A stretch of DNA of 64,000 nucleotides. Source: Oscillibacter sp. GTDB taxonomy: Bacteria > Bacillota > Clostridia > Oscillospirales > Oscillospiraceae. The DNA is taken from contig DPPB01000033.1 in assembly GCA_003539495.1 (NCBI GenBank), positions 27,659 to 91,658 on the forward strand, given 5' to 3'. Numbering within the stretch: the stretch's first letter is position 1; every line of letters starts with the position of its first letter. The notes under the pieces are model-generated. The model did not search any database. It saw only the letters and a list, made by a program, of their open reading frames with translations, and was not told where the DNA came from. The position numbers were made by a program, and so were the translations under genes. Below are positions 51,041-59,248 of the stretch, one piece after another.

Positions 51041-51943
51041 TTACTCGTTTCCCTCCGGCTTCTTTACCAGGAGCCGGACGGCTCCGTGACAGTTCTCGAT
51101 GTTCACCACCGGGCTGCTGGGAGCATACTCCCCATCCAGGGACCAAGGGATATCGTCTGCCGTCTCCACGGTGACCCGGGAGGCATGGCGAAAGAAGATG
51201 CCCGGGTCATCGTACTGCATTTGGTTCAGCGCCACCAGCAGGTTTGTCAGGTCCAGCAGGGTCCGGGGCATCCGCAGCAGCACCAGCTCAAACACGCCGT
51301 CATCCATCCGCACCCGGTCAGGATCCAACTTCACCAGGCCGCCCAGGGAGGTGGAGTTACAGACGCTGCCGAAGATGAAATCCCCCTCGATGGTCTCCTC
51401 GTCCGCAGTGATGCGGCAGTGGTAAGGGCGCAGGGAGTCCAGGCTCTTGATTCCCTCCAGAATATAGGCGAAATGGCCCAGGGCGTTTTTGACCTCCTGG
51501 GGAGCGGAATAGCTGGCCTTGGTAAAGGCACCGAAAGACGCGACATAGGAAAAATACCGGTTGTTGTGCCGGCCCACGTCCAGGGCCATGGGCGTGCCCT
51601 GGGTGATGATTTCTGCGGCCATATAGGGCACGGCGGGGATGTGCAGCGTGGCAGCAAAATCATTGGTGCTGCCGGCGGGCAGATAGCCCAGCAGAGGCTT
51701 GTGCGCCAGCTGCATCAGCCCCGAGATGGTCTCGTTCAGCGTGCCGTCGCCGCCGTAGCAGGCCACGGTGTCAAACAGTGGTCCAATATCCCGGGCAAAC
51801 CGGGTTGCGTCGCCGGGGGCCGCAGTCTCCCGCACGTGCACCAGGTATCCTCCTGCGGACAGGCGGGCGATAGCTTCATACAGCGGAGCCAAGGATTTGT
51901 TCTTCCCTGCTCGGGGATTCACGATCAAAAGAAGCTTTTTCAC
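51041..51943 (-). CDS. Diacylglycerol/lipid kinase family protein
   Basis: The 300-residue DagK-type catalytic protein has VNPRAGKNKS at the start, the ATP-site GGDGTLNETISGL near residue 64, and GYLPAGSTNDFA. The C-terminal beta domain has the conserved DGEYAP. It phosphorylates diacylglycerol or a related lipid (YegS/BmrU group). The start is GTG at 51943 behind GGAGGAG; the frame's long upstream extension is not used. It diverges from the AI-2E-type permease gene. Confidence 0.9.
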   Translation of the reverse strand: MKKLLLIVNPRAGKNKSLAPLYEAIARLSAGGYLVHVRETAAPGDATRFARDIGPLFDTVACYGGDGTLNETISGLMQLAHKPLLGYLPAGSTNDFAATLHIPAVPYMAAEIITQGTPMALDVGRHNNRYFSYVASFGAFTKASYSAPQEVKNALGHFAYILEGIKSLDSLRPYHCRITADEETIEGDFIFGSVCNSTSLGGLVKLDPDRVRMDDGVFELVLLRMPRTLLDLTNLLVALNQMQYDDPGIFFRHASRVTVETADDIPWSLDGEYAPSSPVVNIENCHGAVRLLVKKPEGNE

Positions 51944-52123
51944 AGCTAATCTCCTCCAACAGAAAACAAAAAAGGATACAAATCTAATTCTATCATACAC
52001 GCCTTTGAGACAAAACGCAAGAGCGACCCGCGCCATTGGGGAAATTTGCAAAGATACGCCGCAAGCCTTGCAATGGCCGCGAAAATTGGGTATGATAGAA
52101 ACCATCAGAAAGGAGGCGGTGCC

Positions 52124-53383
52124 GTGAAAAGGGAAAAGAAAAAATACTTGGCCTGGGGGCTGACCGCGTTTCTCACGGGGTGCGCCCTGCTGATCTTCTA
52201 CGATGTGTTTTACCGGGACAATTCCGGCACGGTCCAGGCGATTTTTGCCAAGCTGTTTTCGGTGCTGACGCCGGTGCTCTACGGCCTGGGCATGGCCTAC
52301 CTTCTGGCGCCCATTGTGAATTTCCTGGAGCGGGCCATTCTCCGCCTGCGGGATAAGCTGGAGCGGAAGCGGGGCAAGGCCATCCGGATCCACAAGGGGT
52401 GGCTGCGGGCGGCAAGCATTTTCCTCACCTGGGCTGTGGTATTAGTGCTGGTGTACCTGCTGCTGAGCATGCTGGTGCCCCAGCTGGTGGACAGCATCAC
52501 CACCCTGGTGAACAATCTGGAGAGCTACTATACCACCATTTATAACTGGGTTACCGGCTTGCTCAGCGACAATCCGGAGCTGACGGACCTGTTCAACCGC
52601 TATTACAACGAGACCATCCAGTGGCTCACCACCAAGCTGCTGCCGGGACTGCAGACCGCCGTTACCAATTTTACCGGCAGCCTGGTCACCGGTGTGTGGA
52701 GCGTTGTCATCTTTACCAAAAATTTCCTCATCGGGATCATCGTGTCGGTGTATCTGCTGGCAGCCAAGGAGAAGAGCGCCGCTCGCTGCTGCAAGCTGCT
52801 CTATGGTGTGCTGCCGGAGGAGCAGGCCAAGTTTGCCATGCGGGGCTTCCGGCGGATGGACCATATTTTCAGCGGCTTCGTCCGCGGCAAGCTGCTGGAT
52901 TCCCTCATCATCGGAATTCTCTGCTTCATCGGCTGCTCCATTTTGAAGCTGCCCTATACCCCGCTGGTCAGCGTGGTGGTAGGTGTGACCAATGTGATTC
53001 CCTTCTTCGGCCCGTTTTTGGGGGCTATCCCCTGCGCATTGCTGATTTTGCTGGTCAGCCCGCTGAAGTGCCTGTATTTCGTCATTTTTATCTTCCTGCT
53101 CCAGCAGCTGGACGGCAACGTCATCGGCCCGAAGATCCTGGGCGATTCCACGGGTATTTCCAGCCTGTGGGTCATTGTGGCCATCCTGGTGGGCGGCGGC
53201 TTTGGCGGTGTGCTGGGTATGTTTTTGGGCGTGCCCATCTTCGCCTGTCTGCAGGTGCTGGTGCGCTGGCTGCTAAACACCCGGCTGGAAAAGCGCCATA
53301 TGCCCCTGCAGGCCTGGGAATATGTCCGCCGTGACCGGCAGGACGACCCGCCCCCTACCGATGAAGATAAAAACAAACAGTAA
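52124..53383 (+). CDS. AI-2E family transporter (PerM/YtvI type)
   Basis: The 419-residue membrane protein has about eight helices, a long extracytoplasmic part (about 125-215) and the family signature in PLVSVVVGVTNVIPFFGPFLGAIP. Members export small molecules such as AI-2 or act as Na+/H+ antiporters. GTG 52124 has AAGGAGG in front; the longer frame from 52046 is unlikely. The role is not known. Confidence 0.88.
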   Translation: MKREKKKYLAWGLTAFLTGCALLIFYDVFYRDNSGTVQAIFAKLFSVLTPVLYGLGMAYLLAPIVNFLERAILRLRDKLERKRGKAIRIHKGWLRAASIFLTWAVVLVLVYLLLSMLVPQLVDSITTLVNNLESYYTTIYNWVTGLLSDNPELTDLFNRYYNETIQWLTTKLLPGLQTAVTNFTGSLVTGVWSVVIFTKNFLIGIIVSVYLLAAKEKSAARCCKLLYGVLPEEQAKFAMRGFRRMDHIFSGFVRGKLLDSLIIGILCFIGCSILKLPYTPLVSVVVGVTNVIPFFGPFLGAIPCALLILLVSPLKCLYFVIFIFLLQQLDGNVIGPKILGDSTGISSLWVIVAILVGGGFGGVLGMFLGVPIFACLQVLVRWLLNTRLEKRHMPLQAWEYVRRDRQDDPPPTDEDKNKQ

Positions 53384-53424
53384 TATATAATCGTAATACT
53401 ACAGATTGTAATTAAGGAGACCCT

Positions 53425-53850
53425 ATGACCCCGGAATTAAAAGCCAAGCTGCTGCGGTATGCCAATGAGTGCGAGCCGTTCACCGCACACAATCATATTG
53501 AGATCACCGATATTGGGGAGGGCCGCTCCCGGGTGGAGCTGCATCTGACGTGCGAGAGCATGAACCGCTGGGGCCAGCCCCACGGCGGCATCCTGTTCAC
53601 CCTGGCGGATGATGCCTGCGGCATTGCCATGTCCGGCCTGCGGCAGGAGACCTGCGTCACCGTCAGCTCCACGGTGGATTTCATGGCCCCTGCCGGGGAT
53701 GCCCGGCATCTTATTGCCCGGGGAGAGGTGACCCGGGCCGGCCGGCGAACCTGCTTCTGCCGGGCGGAGATCACCACGGCGGAGGGAAAGCTTATCGCCG
53801 CCTGCCACAGCGTGTGGGCCTACACAGGCAAGCCCCTGCCCCTGGATTAG
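53425..53850 (+). CDS. PaaI-type hotdog thioesterase
   Basis: The 141-residue protein is a single hotdog domain with the motif NRWGQPHGGILFTLADDACG (HGG plus Asp as the catalytic region). It hydrolyses acyl- or aryl-CoA. It follows the permease gene by 41 bp with AAGGAG, so may be in the same transcript. The natural substrate is unknown. Confidence 0.9.
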   Translation: MTPELKAKLLRYANECEPFTAHNHIEITDIGEGRSRVELHLTCESMNRWGQPHGGILFTLADDACGIAMSGLRQETCVTVSSTVDFMAPAGDARHLIARGEVTRAGRRTCFCRAEITTAEGKLIAACHSVWAYTGKPLPLD

Positions 53851-53912
53851 CGGACGCCCCTGTCCGCCCGCCCCGGCACCTTTGCTTGTCAAGCTGCCGG
53901 GAGAGCATATAA

Positions 53913-53942
53913 AAAACAGACCGGCTTGACCGGTCTGTTTTT
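53913..53942. terminator. Bidirectional terminator
   Basis: AAAACAGACCGG-N5-CCGGTCTGTTTT, with T-rich flanks on both strands, between the converging thioesterase and lipoprotein genes. Confidence 0.8.
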
Positions 53943-53986
53943 GCCTTCGCCGTTCTCCTTGCCCCTGCATTTTTGCTCCGGGATTA

Positions 53987-54283
53987 TCAGCCGCCCGGAT
54001 TCTCCCCGTCGGAGAGAATGCCGTCCGTGTCCCGGACGCGCCCGTTTTCCACCATCTCGTCATAAGGAGTCGCGGGAATGTCATGCTTCTCGCTGCCCCG
54101 CAGCTGCTCCGAAGGGATAGGGGCTTCCCCGGCGGAATTGTTATCCGGGGCCGGGGAGCCGCCCGCGATATCGTCGTATACCGTGGGCGGGAATTGCTCC
54201 GCCTGGTCATCGGGCCGGTCACCGCAGGCGGACACGCTGAGCAGGACTGTCGCCAGCATCAGCAGCGCCAAAAGCTTCTGCAT
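53987..54283 (-). CDS. Small lipoprotein of unknown function
   Basis: The 98-residue protein has a lipoprotein signal (LLALLMLATVLLSVSAC, lipid Cys at about 20), then a Pro/Asp/Gly-rich segment with no clear domain (TVYDDIAGGSPAPDNNSAG). Likely exposed at the cell surface. The function is unknown. It diverges from the phosphorylase gene and converges on a terminator shared with the thioesterase. Confidence 0.7.
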   Translation of the reverse strand: MQKLLALLMLATVLLSVSACGDRPDDQAEQFPPTVYDDIAGGSPAPDNNSAGEAPIPSEQLRGSEKHDIPATPYDEMVENGRVRDTDGILSDGENPGG

Positions 54284-54446
54284 GGACTTCCTCCCTTTCG
54301 TTTTTCAGATAATTGTGATACCCAGGATAGTATTAGCATTTTCCCCGCCGTTAACGGCAGCAAGATCTGCCAGGGCAAGGAGCGGTTGCATTTTCCGGCA
54401 AAAGAAGGTATACTATAAAAAAACTCACAAAAGGAGGCCGCTTTTT

Positions 54447-55214
54447 ATGCAAAAATTGGAAAAGCAGTTTCATATTCACTGCCAGGCCGGCGATGTGGGC
54501 CGTTACTGCATCCTTCCCGGTGATCCGGGCCGATGCAAGGCCATAGCCGCCTTGTTTGACGATGCACACTTTGTCTCCAGCAACCGGGAGTTCACCATCT
54601 ACACCGGCACCCTCTTGGGGGAGAAGGTCTCCGTCTGCTCCACGGGCATTGGCGGCCCCTCTGCCTCTATCGCCATGGAGGAGCTGCATAATATCGGCGC
54701 GGATACCTTCCTCCGGGTGGGCACCTGCGGCGGCATTGATCTGGACGTGCAATCCGGGGATGTGGTCATTGCCACCGGCGCCATCCGGTTTGAGCATACC
54801 AGCCGGGAATACGCCCCCATCGAGTATCCTGCCGTGGCGAATTTTGAGGTGGCTACCGCCCTGGTGGAGGCCGCTAAGGCCGGCGGCTATCGCTTCCACA
54901 CCGGCGTGGTCCAGTGCAAGGATTCCTTCTATGGCCAGCACAGCCCGGCGAGAATGCCTGTGTCCTACGAGCTGCTGAACAAGTGGGAGGCGTGGAAGCG
55001 CCTGGGAGTGAAGGCCAGTGAGATGGAGTCGGCGGCGCTGTTCGTGGTGGCGGATGCCTTGGGCTGCCGCTGTGGCTCCTGCTTCCATGTGATTTGGAAT
55101 CAGGAGCGGGAGGCTGCGGGCCTGGATCAAAAGATGACCGAGGATACCAGCTCTGCCGTCCGCCTGGGCGTAGAGGCTCTGAAAAAGCTCATCCAGGCCG
55201 ACCGGGCCAGGTAA
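54447..55214 (+). CDS. Nucleoside phosphorylase (uridine phosphorylase type)
   Basis: The 255-residue NP-I family enzyme has the phosphate-binding LPGDPGRCKAIA, the ribose site EMESAALFVVADALG, and GIGGPSASIAMEEL plus RVGTCGGI, as in uridine phosphorylase (Udp). It splits uridine to uracil and ribose-1-phosphate in salvage. A promoter (TTGCAT, 17 bp, TATACT) and AAGGAGG precede it. The longer frame from 54078 is not coding. Confidence 0.9.
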   Translation: MQKLEKQFHIHCQAGDVGRYCILPGDPGRCKAIAALFDDAHFVSSNREFTIYTGTLLGEKVSVCSTGIGGPSASIAMEELHNIGADTFLRVGTCGGIDLDVQSGDVVIATGAIRFEHTSREYAPIEYPAVANFEVATALVEAAKAGGYRFHTGVVQCKDSFYGQHSPARMPVSYELLNKWEAWKRLGVKASEMESAALFVVADALGCRCGSCFHVIWNQEREAAGLDQKMTEDTSSAVRLGVEALKKLIQADRAR

Positions 55215-55291
55215 AACCGGCTATATTTATATAGTGTAAGCGAAGTTGTCGATAAAGTGGCAAAATTTGCGATAACGGTAAAGATGGGTGC

Positions 55292-55408
55292 GTGAGGGAA
55301 ACCCAAGAAGGGTGTCCCTCACCATTGAAATCAGTAGTTTTTGAAACTTATTCAAAGTTTCAAAAACTTAGGCAGCGGGGCGAAAAGACCTTTTCGACAC
55401 GCTGAGCA
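55292..55408 (+). repeat. Dispersed repeat D, copy 2
   Basis: Begins GTGAGGGAAACCCAAGAAGG, then an internal stem TTTTTGAAACTT/AAGTTTCAAAAA, and ends with CGAAAAGACCTTTTCGACACGC. It is homologous to 38084-38200; stem sequences change but pairing is retained. Confidence 0.7.
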
Positions 55409-55676
55409 GAAAGCAGCCGCCCAAAGGCAGCTGCTTTAGCTTATCGGGAAAAAGCGAAGTTTTTTCCCGATAAAAGGATCGCAGTCTGCTGCGCGCATAA
55501 TTTGTGCGCCAGTGGCGCACAAATTCCACACTTGCAGCCTGAAAGGTATTTTTCCCCACGCACATGTCGCGGTGAAAAATAATTTTATTTTTTTGCCGCC
55601 TGCGGGCGGCAAACTCTGCGAGGCACACTTAGAGAAGCAAGAAGCAGCCGCCTTTGGGCGGCTGCTTCCTGCGTTA
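55409..55676. repeat. Cluster of palindromes between the phosphorylase and DUF1003 genes
   Basis: No gene fits. Hairpins in order: AAAGCAGCCGCC/GGCAGCTGCTTT, TTATCGGGAAAAA/TTTTTTCCCGATAA, AATTTGTGCGCC/GGCGCACAAATT, GCCGCCTGCGGGCGGC (with repeat E 55597-55627), and AAGCAGCCGCC/GGCGGCTGCTT (55642-55666), which ends the DUF1003 gene. Confidence 0.65.
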
Positions 55677-56180
55677 TTATTTTTCCGATTCTCCCCGCTC
55701 TCGCAGCTGCTTTTCCAAAGCGGCTTGCTTGGCCAGGATGGCGTTGACCTTGTCGTACAGATCCTCAATCATGATTTCGGTTTTCAGGTTGACCTTGTAG
55801 TCGTTTTCGGCCCGGCGGCGGTCCTTTTCCTCCTGCCGATTCTGGCTCATCATAATCAGCGGCGCCTGGATGGCCGCCACGCAGGAGAGCACCAGGTTCA
55901 GCAGGATAAATGGGTACGGGTCAAAGGCCCGGGCTGCCAGCAGGGAGTTTACCACCATCCACAGGATCAGAACTCCCGTAAAAGAGAAGATGAACGCCCA
56001 GCTCCCTGCGAATTTTGCAATGGCGTCGGCGGCGCGCTGACCCAAGGTGTACTTGCTTTTTTCGGTGTCCGGCCCTACGGAGATTTTGCTGTCTGCCAGC
56101 AGGTTCAGCACCTCCTCGTCGGTCATGTCGCGGCGGATGTCCTGCAGCACCTCTCGCAGCAGCTTCCGGTTTTCCTTCAT
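55677..56180 (-). CDS. DUF1003 domain-containing membrane protein
   Basis: The 167-residue protein has the family core: DAIAKFAGSWAFIFSFTGVLILWMVVN, PFILLNLVLSCVAAIQAPLIMMSQNRQEEKDR, i.e. two membrane helices and a conserved loop. A C-terminal coiled coil ends it. Function unknown. It is 31 bp downstream of the gamma-carbonic-anhydrase gene on the same strand, so possibly in one transcript. Confidence 0.88.
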   Translation of the reverse strand: MKENRKLLREVLQDIRRDMTDEEVLNLLADSKISVGPDTEKSKYTLGQRAADAIAKFAGSWAFIFSFTGVLILWMVVNSLLAARAFDPYPFILLNLVLSCVAAIQAPLIMMSQNRQEEKDRRRAENDYKVNLKTEIMIEDLYDKVNAILAKQAALEKQLRERGESEK

Positions 56181-56211
56181 GATATGCGCTCCTTTCCCGC
56201 CCGGGTCACTG

Positions 56212-56700
56212 TCACTCGGCGTATTCCTCCGCCTCCCGGCAGTAGAAGGCGGCAGCGGCCCGGTTGGATTCGATCTCCTCCGCAGTCATGGCCCGGCGGA
56301 CCTTAGCCGGGGAGCCAAAGGCCAGGCTGCCGTCGGGAATCTCCATTCCCTGGGGCACCAGGGCCCCGGCGCCGACAATGCAATCCCGGCCGACCCTCGC
56401 GCCGTTGAGGAGGATGGCCCCCATACCGATGAGGGTATTATCGCCGATGGTGCAGCCGTGGAGAATGGCGGCGTGGCCGATGGTGCAGCCGCGGCCGATA
56501 GTGATGGGAAAGCCCTTATCCGTGTGCAGGACACAGTTGTCCTGGATATTGGTGTCCTCGCCGATGGCGGTGGTATCCGATTCTGAGCGGATCACCGCGC
56601 CGAAATAGATGCTGCTTCCCTTTCCGGCGGTGACGTGGCCCCGGACGGTGGCGTTGTCCGCCACAAAAGCGGCCAGGGGCAACTTGGTTTTTTCGATCAT
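56212..56700 (-). CDS. Gamma-carbonic anhydrase family protein
   Basis: The 162-residue left-handed beta-helix protein with hexapeptide repeats (IGEDTNIQDNCVLH, IGRGCTIGHAAILHGCTIGDNTLIGMGAILLNGA). Zinc ligands are likely the His in NCVLH and in GHAAILHG. It belongs to the YrdA/PaaY branch; CO2 hydration is possible but many members have unknown activity. A ribosome site (AGGAGG) precedes the ATG. Confidence 0.88.
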   Translation of the reverse strand: MIEKTKLPLAAFVADNATVRGHVTAGKGSSIYFGAVIRSESDTTAIGEDTNIQDNCVLHTDKGFPITIGRGCTIGHAAILHGCTIGDNTLIGMGAILLNGARVGRDCIVGAGALVPQGMEIPDGSLAFGSPAKVRRAMTAEEIESNRAAAAFYCREAEEYAE

Positions 56701-56763
56701 GGCTGTGCCTCCTTAAAAAAGCAGCGCTTTTGCGCCGCACAGTGAGAATCCGTCTGTGTTCTT

Positions 56764-56974
56764 GCGGTCTATAATGCGTCCATATTTTTCGGTTTCCGGC
56801 GAAGCCGGAGAAAAAATGGCATAAAGTCAAAGGTATAATAGTCGCTTTGCGGTGATTATACCATTCTGCGGAGCGGAATGGTATAATGTGTCCATATTTT
56901 TCGGTTTCCGGCGAAGCCGGAGAGAAAAATGGCATAAAATCCAATGTATAATAGCCGCTTTGCGGCTATTATAC
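56764..56974. repeat. Double-hairpin repeat C, copies 2 and 3 in tandem
   Basis: Two units of about 100 bp (56764-56862 and 56863-56974). Each has TATAATGYGTCCATATTTTT, the stem TTTCCGGCGAAGCCGGA, AAAAATGGCATAAA, and a perfect palindrome GTATAATAGCCGC/GCGGCTATTATAC. Related to 40612-40724. The following 230 bp up to the flavoprotein gene show nothing recognisable. Confidence 0.75.
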
Positions 56975-57203
56975 TACGCCTGCGCCTACCGGGTCAACTG
57001 TCATCTGCCCCGGCAAAGACTATGCCCCGTGGCCGCTGCGGTGCTGCGGCCTTTGGCGGCTATGGCCGGTATAGGGTGTGAGGGCACGAGCCCATACAGG
57101 TCACCGCCGCTGCCGCCGGCAATGATCGGGGCTGACTTCTTCCTCTCACCGCTGGCGGAAATATAAGCCGTATAATTCTGCCTGTATGGATTATATCTGA
57201 GTA

Positions 57204-57743
57204 TTACACTTTTCTGCCCATTTCATAGGCCTGGGCCATGGCCGGGGTGTTGCGGATCGTGCCCGCCTCGCAGACCCCGCTGCCGATGATGACACCCTTT
57301 TCCACTGCGCCCTCCACGCATTCGGCATAACCCCGGAAGCAGGCCAGGGTGGTGTCAGCGGAGGAAATACACTCGTCCGCCATGGTGACGATATAGTAAA
57401 GCTCCTTGTTTTTCACCTCCAGCCACCGGGCCACAGTGCGGTCGATCACCGCCTTGAGCTGGGCGTTGATGGAATAGAAGTACACAGGGCTTGCCAGCAC
57501 AATAACGTCCGCGTCGATCATCTGCTGCAGAAGATCGGCCATGTCGTCCCGGCGGACGCACTCGCCGCCGTGGCTGGCGCAGTAGTAGCAGCCCAAGCAG
57601 GGGGCGATCTTTTTCTCGGTCGGGCGGACCTTTTCCACCTGGTGACCTGCCTCCCGGGCGCCCCGGAGGAATTCATCGCACAGAATATCGGAGTTACCGC
57701 CCTTGCGGGGGCTGCCGGACAGAATCAAAACCTTCTTGCTCAT
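57204..57743 (-). CDS. Flavodoxin-family NAD(P)H-dependent oxidoreductase
   Basis: The 179-residue protein of the NADPH-dependent FMN reductase type. The FMN phosphate loop is SGSPRKGGNSD (about 9-19), CLGCYYC is a cysteine motif like iron-sulfur flavoproteins, and SPVYFYSINAQLKAVIDR is the typical flavin contact. Donor and acceptor are unknown. It is monocistronic. Confidence 0.88.
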   Translation of the reverse strand: MSKKVLILSGSPRKGGNSDILCDEFLRGAREAGHQVEKVRPTEKKIAPCLGCYYCASHGGECVRRDDMADLLQQMIDADVIVLASPVYFYSINAQLKAVIDRTVARWLEVKNKELYYIVTMADECISSADTTLACFRGYAECVEGAVEKGVIIGSGVCEAGTIRNTPAMAQAYEMGRKV

Positions 57744-57888
57744 CGTAATTATCCTCCTGCTGTAATAGCTTTTGTGGGCGGTGTTTCACCGCTTCAGACT
57801 ACCCTATATCATACAACCTGAAGCATGCTTTTCGTCAAGCATTTTTTGCATTGGCAGGGAAAATCGGCTGCCGCGGGCAAAAGCGTGA

Positions 57889-57922
57889 GACCCCCGGCGG
57901 GCCTTTAGGGCCGCCGGGGGTC
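57889..57922 (-). terminator. Terminator after tRNA-Leu
   Basis: GACCCCCGGCGG ... CCGCCGGGGGTC hairpin on the minus strand, directly after the tRNA 3' end; the T-run is short. Confidence 0.6.
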
Positions 57923-57923
57923 G

Positions 57924-58008
57924 TGGTGCGGGCATGGGGACTCGAACCCCAACGCATCGCTGCACGAGAACCTAAATCTCGCATGTCTACCAATTCCATC
58001 ATGCCCGC
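57924..58008 (-). tRNA. tRNA-Leu (anticodon UAG)
   Basis: On the complement the gene reads GCGGGCATGATGGAATTGGT at the 5' end and ends ATGCCCGC-A-CCA, so CCA is encoded. The acceptor arms pair (GCGGGCA/TGCCCGC). The anticodon stem CGAGA/TCTCG holds the loop TTTAGGT, giving anticodon UAG. A long variable arm and TTCGAGTCC T-loop fit tRNA-Leu. Confidence 0.95.
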
Positions 58009-58158
58009 AGATTATTACAAAGTATACCACAGATTGCCCGGCAAAACAAGGAGAAATTTTCATCTGGTATCATCTGACGCAATGAAACTGGTACTATTAT
58101 TATATCCAGACCTGTGCTATGCTGACAGAGAATGCAGAAAGGATGTGAAGGCCTGACC

Positions 58159-58998
58159 ATGAAGCGAGTGGCAAGCATACAGGATATCTCCTGCCTGGGG
58201 CGTTGCTCTTTAACGGTGGCTCTGCCGGTGCTGTCAGTAATGGGTGTGGAGTGCGCGGTGATCCCCACGGCAGTTTTGAGTACCCACACCATTTTCCCGG
58301 ATTTCACCTGCCGGGACCTGACGGATGAGCTGCTGCCCATTGCCCGCCATTGGAAGAGCCAGCAGGTGCATCTGGATGCTATTGCCAGCGGCTACTTGGC
58401 TTCCCCCCGGCAGACAGAGGCCGTGTGCCGGGTGTTTGACATGCTCCGCGGGGCGGATACTCTCATCGTGGTGGACCCGGCCATGGCCGACCACGGCCGG
58501 CTCTACAAGCCCTTTGCCCCGGATTTTCCCCGGTATATGAAGAAGGTCTGTACCCGGGCGGACGTGCTGCTGCCCAACCTTACCGAGGCGTGCCTTCTGA
58601 CGGATACCCCCTACCGGGAAGACCCGGACGAGTCCTTTGTGCAGGCGCTGCTGCAAAAGCTGTCCCATCTTGCTCCCCGGGTGGTGCTCACCGGGGTGAG
58701 CTTTGATGATGATCGCCTGGGCGCCATGTCCTACGACCGGACCACCGGGCGATATTTTGCCTATTATAATGAAAAGGTCCACGCAGGCTTTCACGGCACA
58801 GGGGATATTTTCACCGCCACAGTGCTGGGGGCTATGATGCAGGGCCGCACTCTGGAGCAGGCGGTGACTCTGGCGGTGGATTTCACGCTGGAGTGCATCC
58901 GATGCACCTGCGCCGACCCGGCCGCCAGCTGGTACGGCGTGGAATTTGAGAAGGCCCTGCCCTGGCTGGCACGGCAAAATAATGCAGGCGCAGAGTGA
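58159..58998 (+). CDS. Pyridoxal/pyridoxamine kinase-like protein
   Basis: The 279-residue ribokinase-family enzyme of the PdxK/PdxY group has IQDISCLGRCSLTVALPVLSVMG, VVDPAMADHG, LLPNLTEA and the anion-hole/base motif GFHGTGDIFTATVLG. It phosphorylates vitamin B6 vitamers in salvage. ATG 58159 is chosen over the upstream 58132. A large stem-loop lies just after its stop codon. Confidence 0.88.
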   Translation: MKRVASIQDISCLGRCSLTVALPVLSVMGVECAVIPTAVLSTHTIFPDFTCRDLTDELLPIARHWKSQQVHLDAIASGYLASPRQTEAVCRVFDMLRGADTLIVVDPAMADHGRLYKPFAPDFPRYMKKVCTRADVLLPNLTEACLLTDTPYREDPDESFVQALLQKLSHLAPRVVLTGVSFDDDRLGAMSYDRTTGRYFAYYNEKVHAGFHGTGDIFTATVLGAMMQGRTLEQAVTLAVDFTLECIRCTCADPAASWYGVEFEKALPWLARQNNAGAE

Positions 58999-59017
58999 CA
59001 CATGTCCCTGCACCGGT

Positions 59018-59131
59018 AAAATGAAAGCAGACACTCACAAGGTGTGAAGTGCCCCCATTTCTCAGCGCAGGGTTTTCTTTCCCGTCTAATAAATGGGTGG
59101 CAGTACGCCGTGGGTGTCTGCCTTTTCATTT
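59018..59131. ncRNA. Near-complete 110-nt stem-loop after the pyridoxal kinase gene
   Basis: Arms pair over almost the whole length. GCAGACACTCAC (59027-59038) pairs with GTGGGTGTCTGC (59110-59121). GGTG (59041-59044) pairs with CGCC (59106-59109). TGCCCCCATTT (59050-59060) pairs with AAATGGGTGGCA (59091-59102) with one bulge. GGG/CCC closes the tip. The tip sequence does not match the SRP RNA motif and no known riboswitch was recognised. It may be a 3' UTR structure, an independent RNA, or a folded DNA repeat. Confidence 0.55.
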
Positions 59132-59217
59132 GTAAGGCAGCGGCTCGGCCGTTTCCCTGCCCATTGCCGGCGCTTGCTCGGCCTGCTATCCTAAACTGAA
59201 TTATTACAGGAGAAGAA

Positions 59218-59245
59218 TCGGAGCAAGGGCCGCCTTGGCTCCGAC
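59218..59245 (+). terminator. Terminator at the end of the pyridoxal kinase transcript
   Basis: TCGGAGC AAGG ... CCTTGGCTCCGA with CTTTTT on the plus strand. Transcripts running through the 59018-59131 stem would end here. Confidence 0.7.
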
Positions 59246-59248
59246 TTT

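Noticed and set aside
54078..54446. Upstream extension of the nucleoside phosphorylase frame
   Set aside because: Overlaps the lipoprotein gene on the other strand and its promoter region; ATG 54447 has AAGGAGG and a promoter just before.
56975..57203. Possible short gene between repeat C and the flavoprotein gene
   Set aside because: No frame with a ribosome site or sensible protein; no structure recognised.
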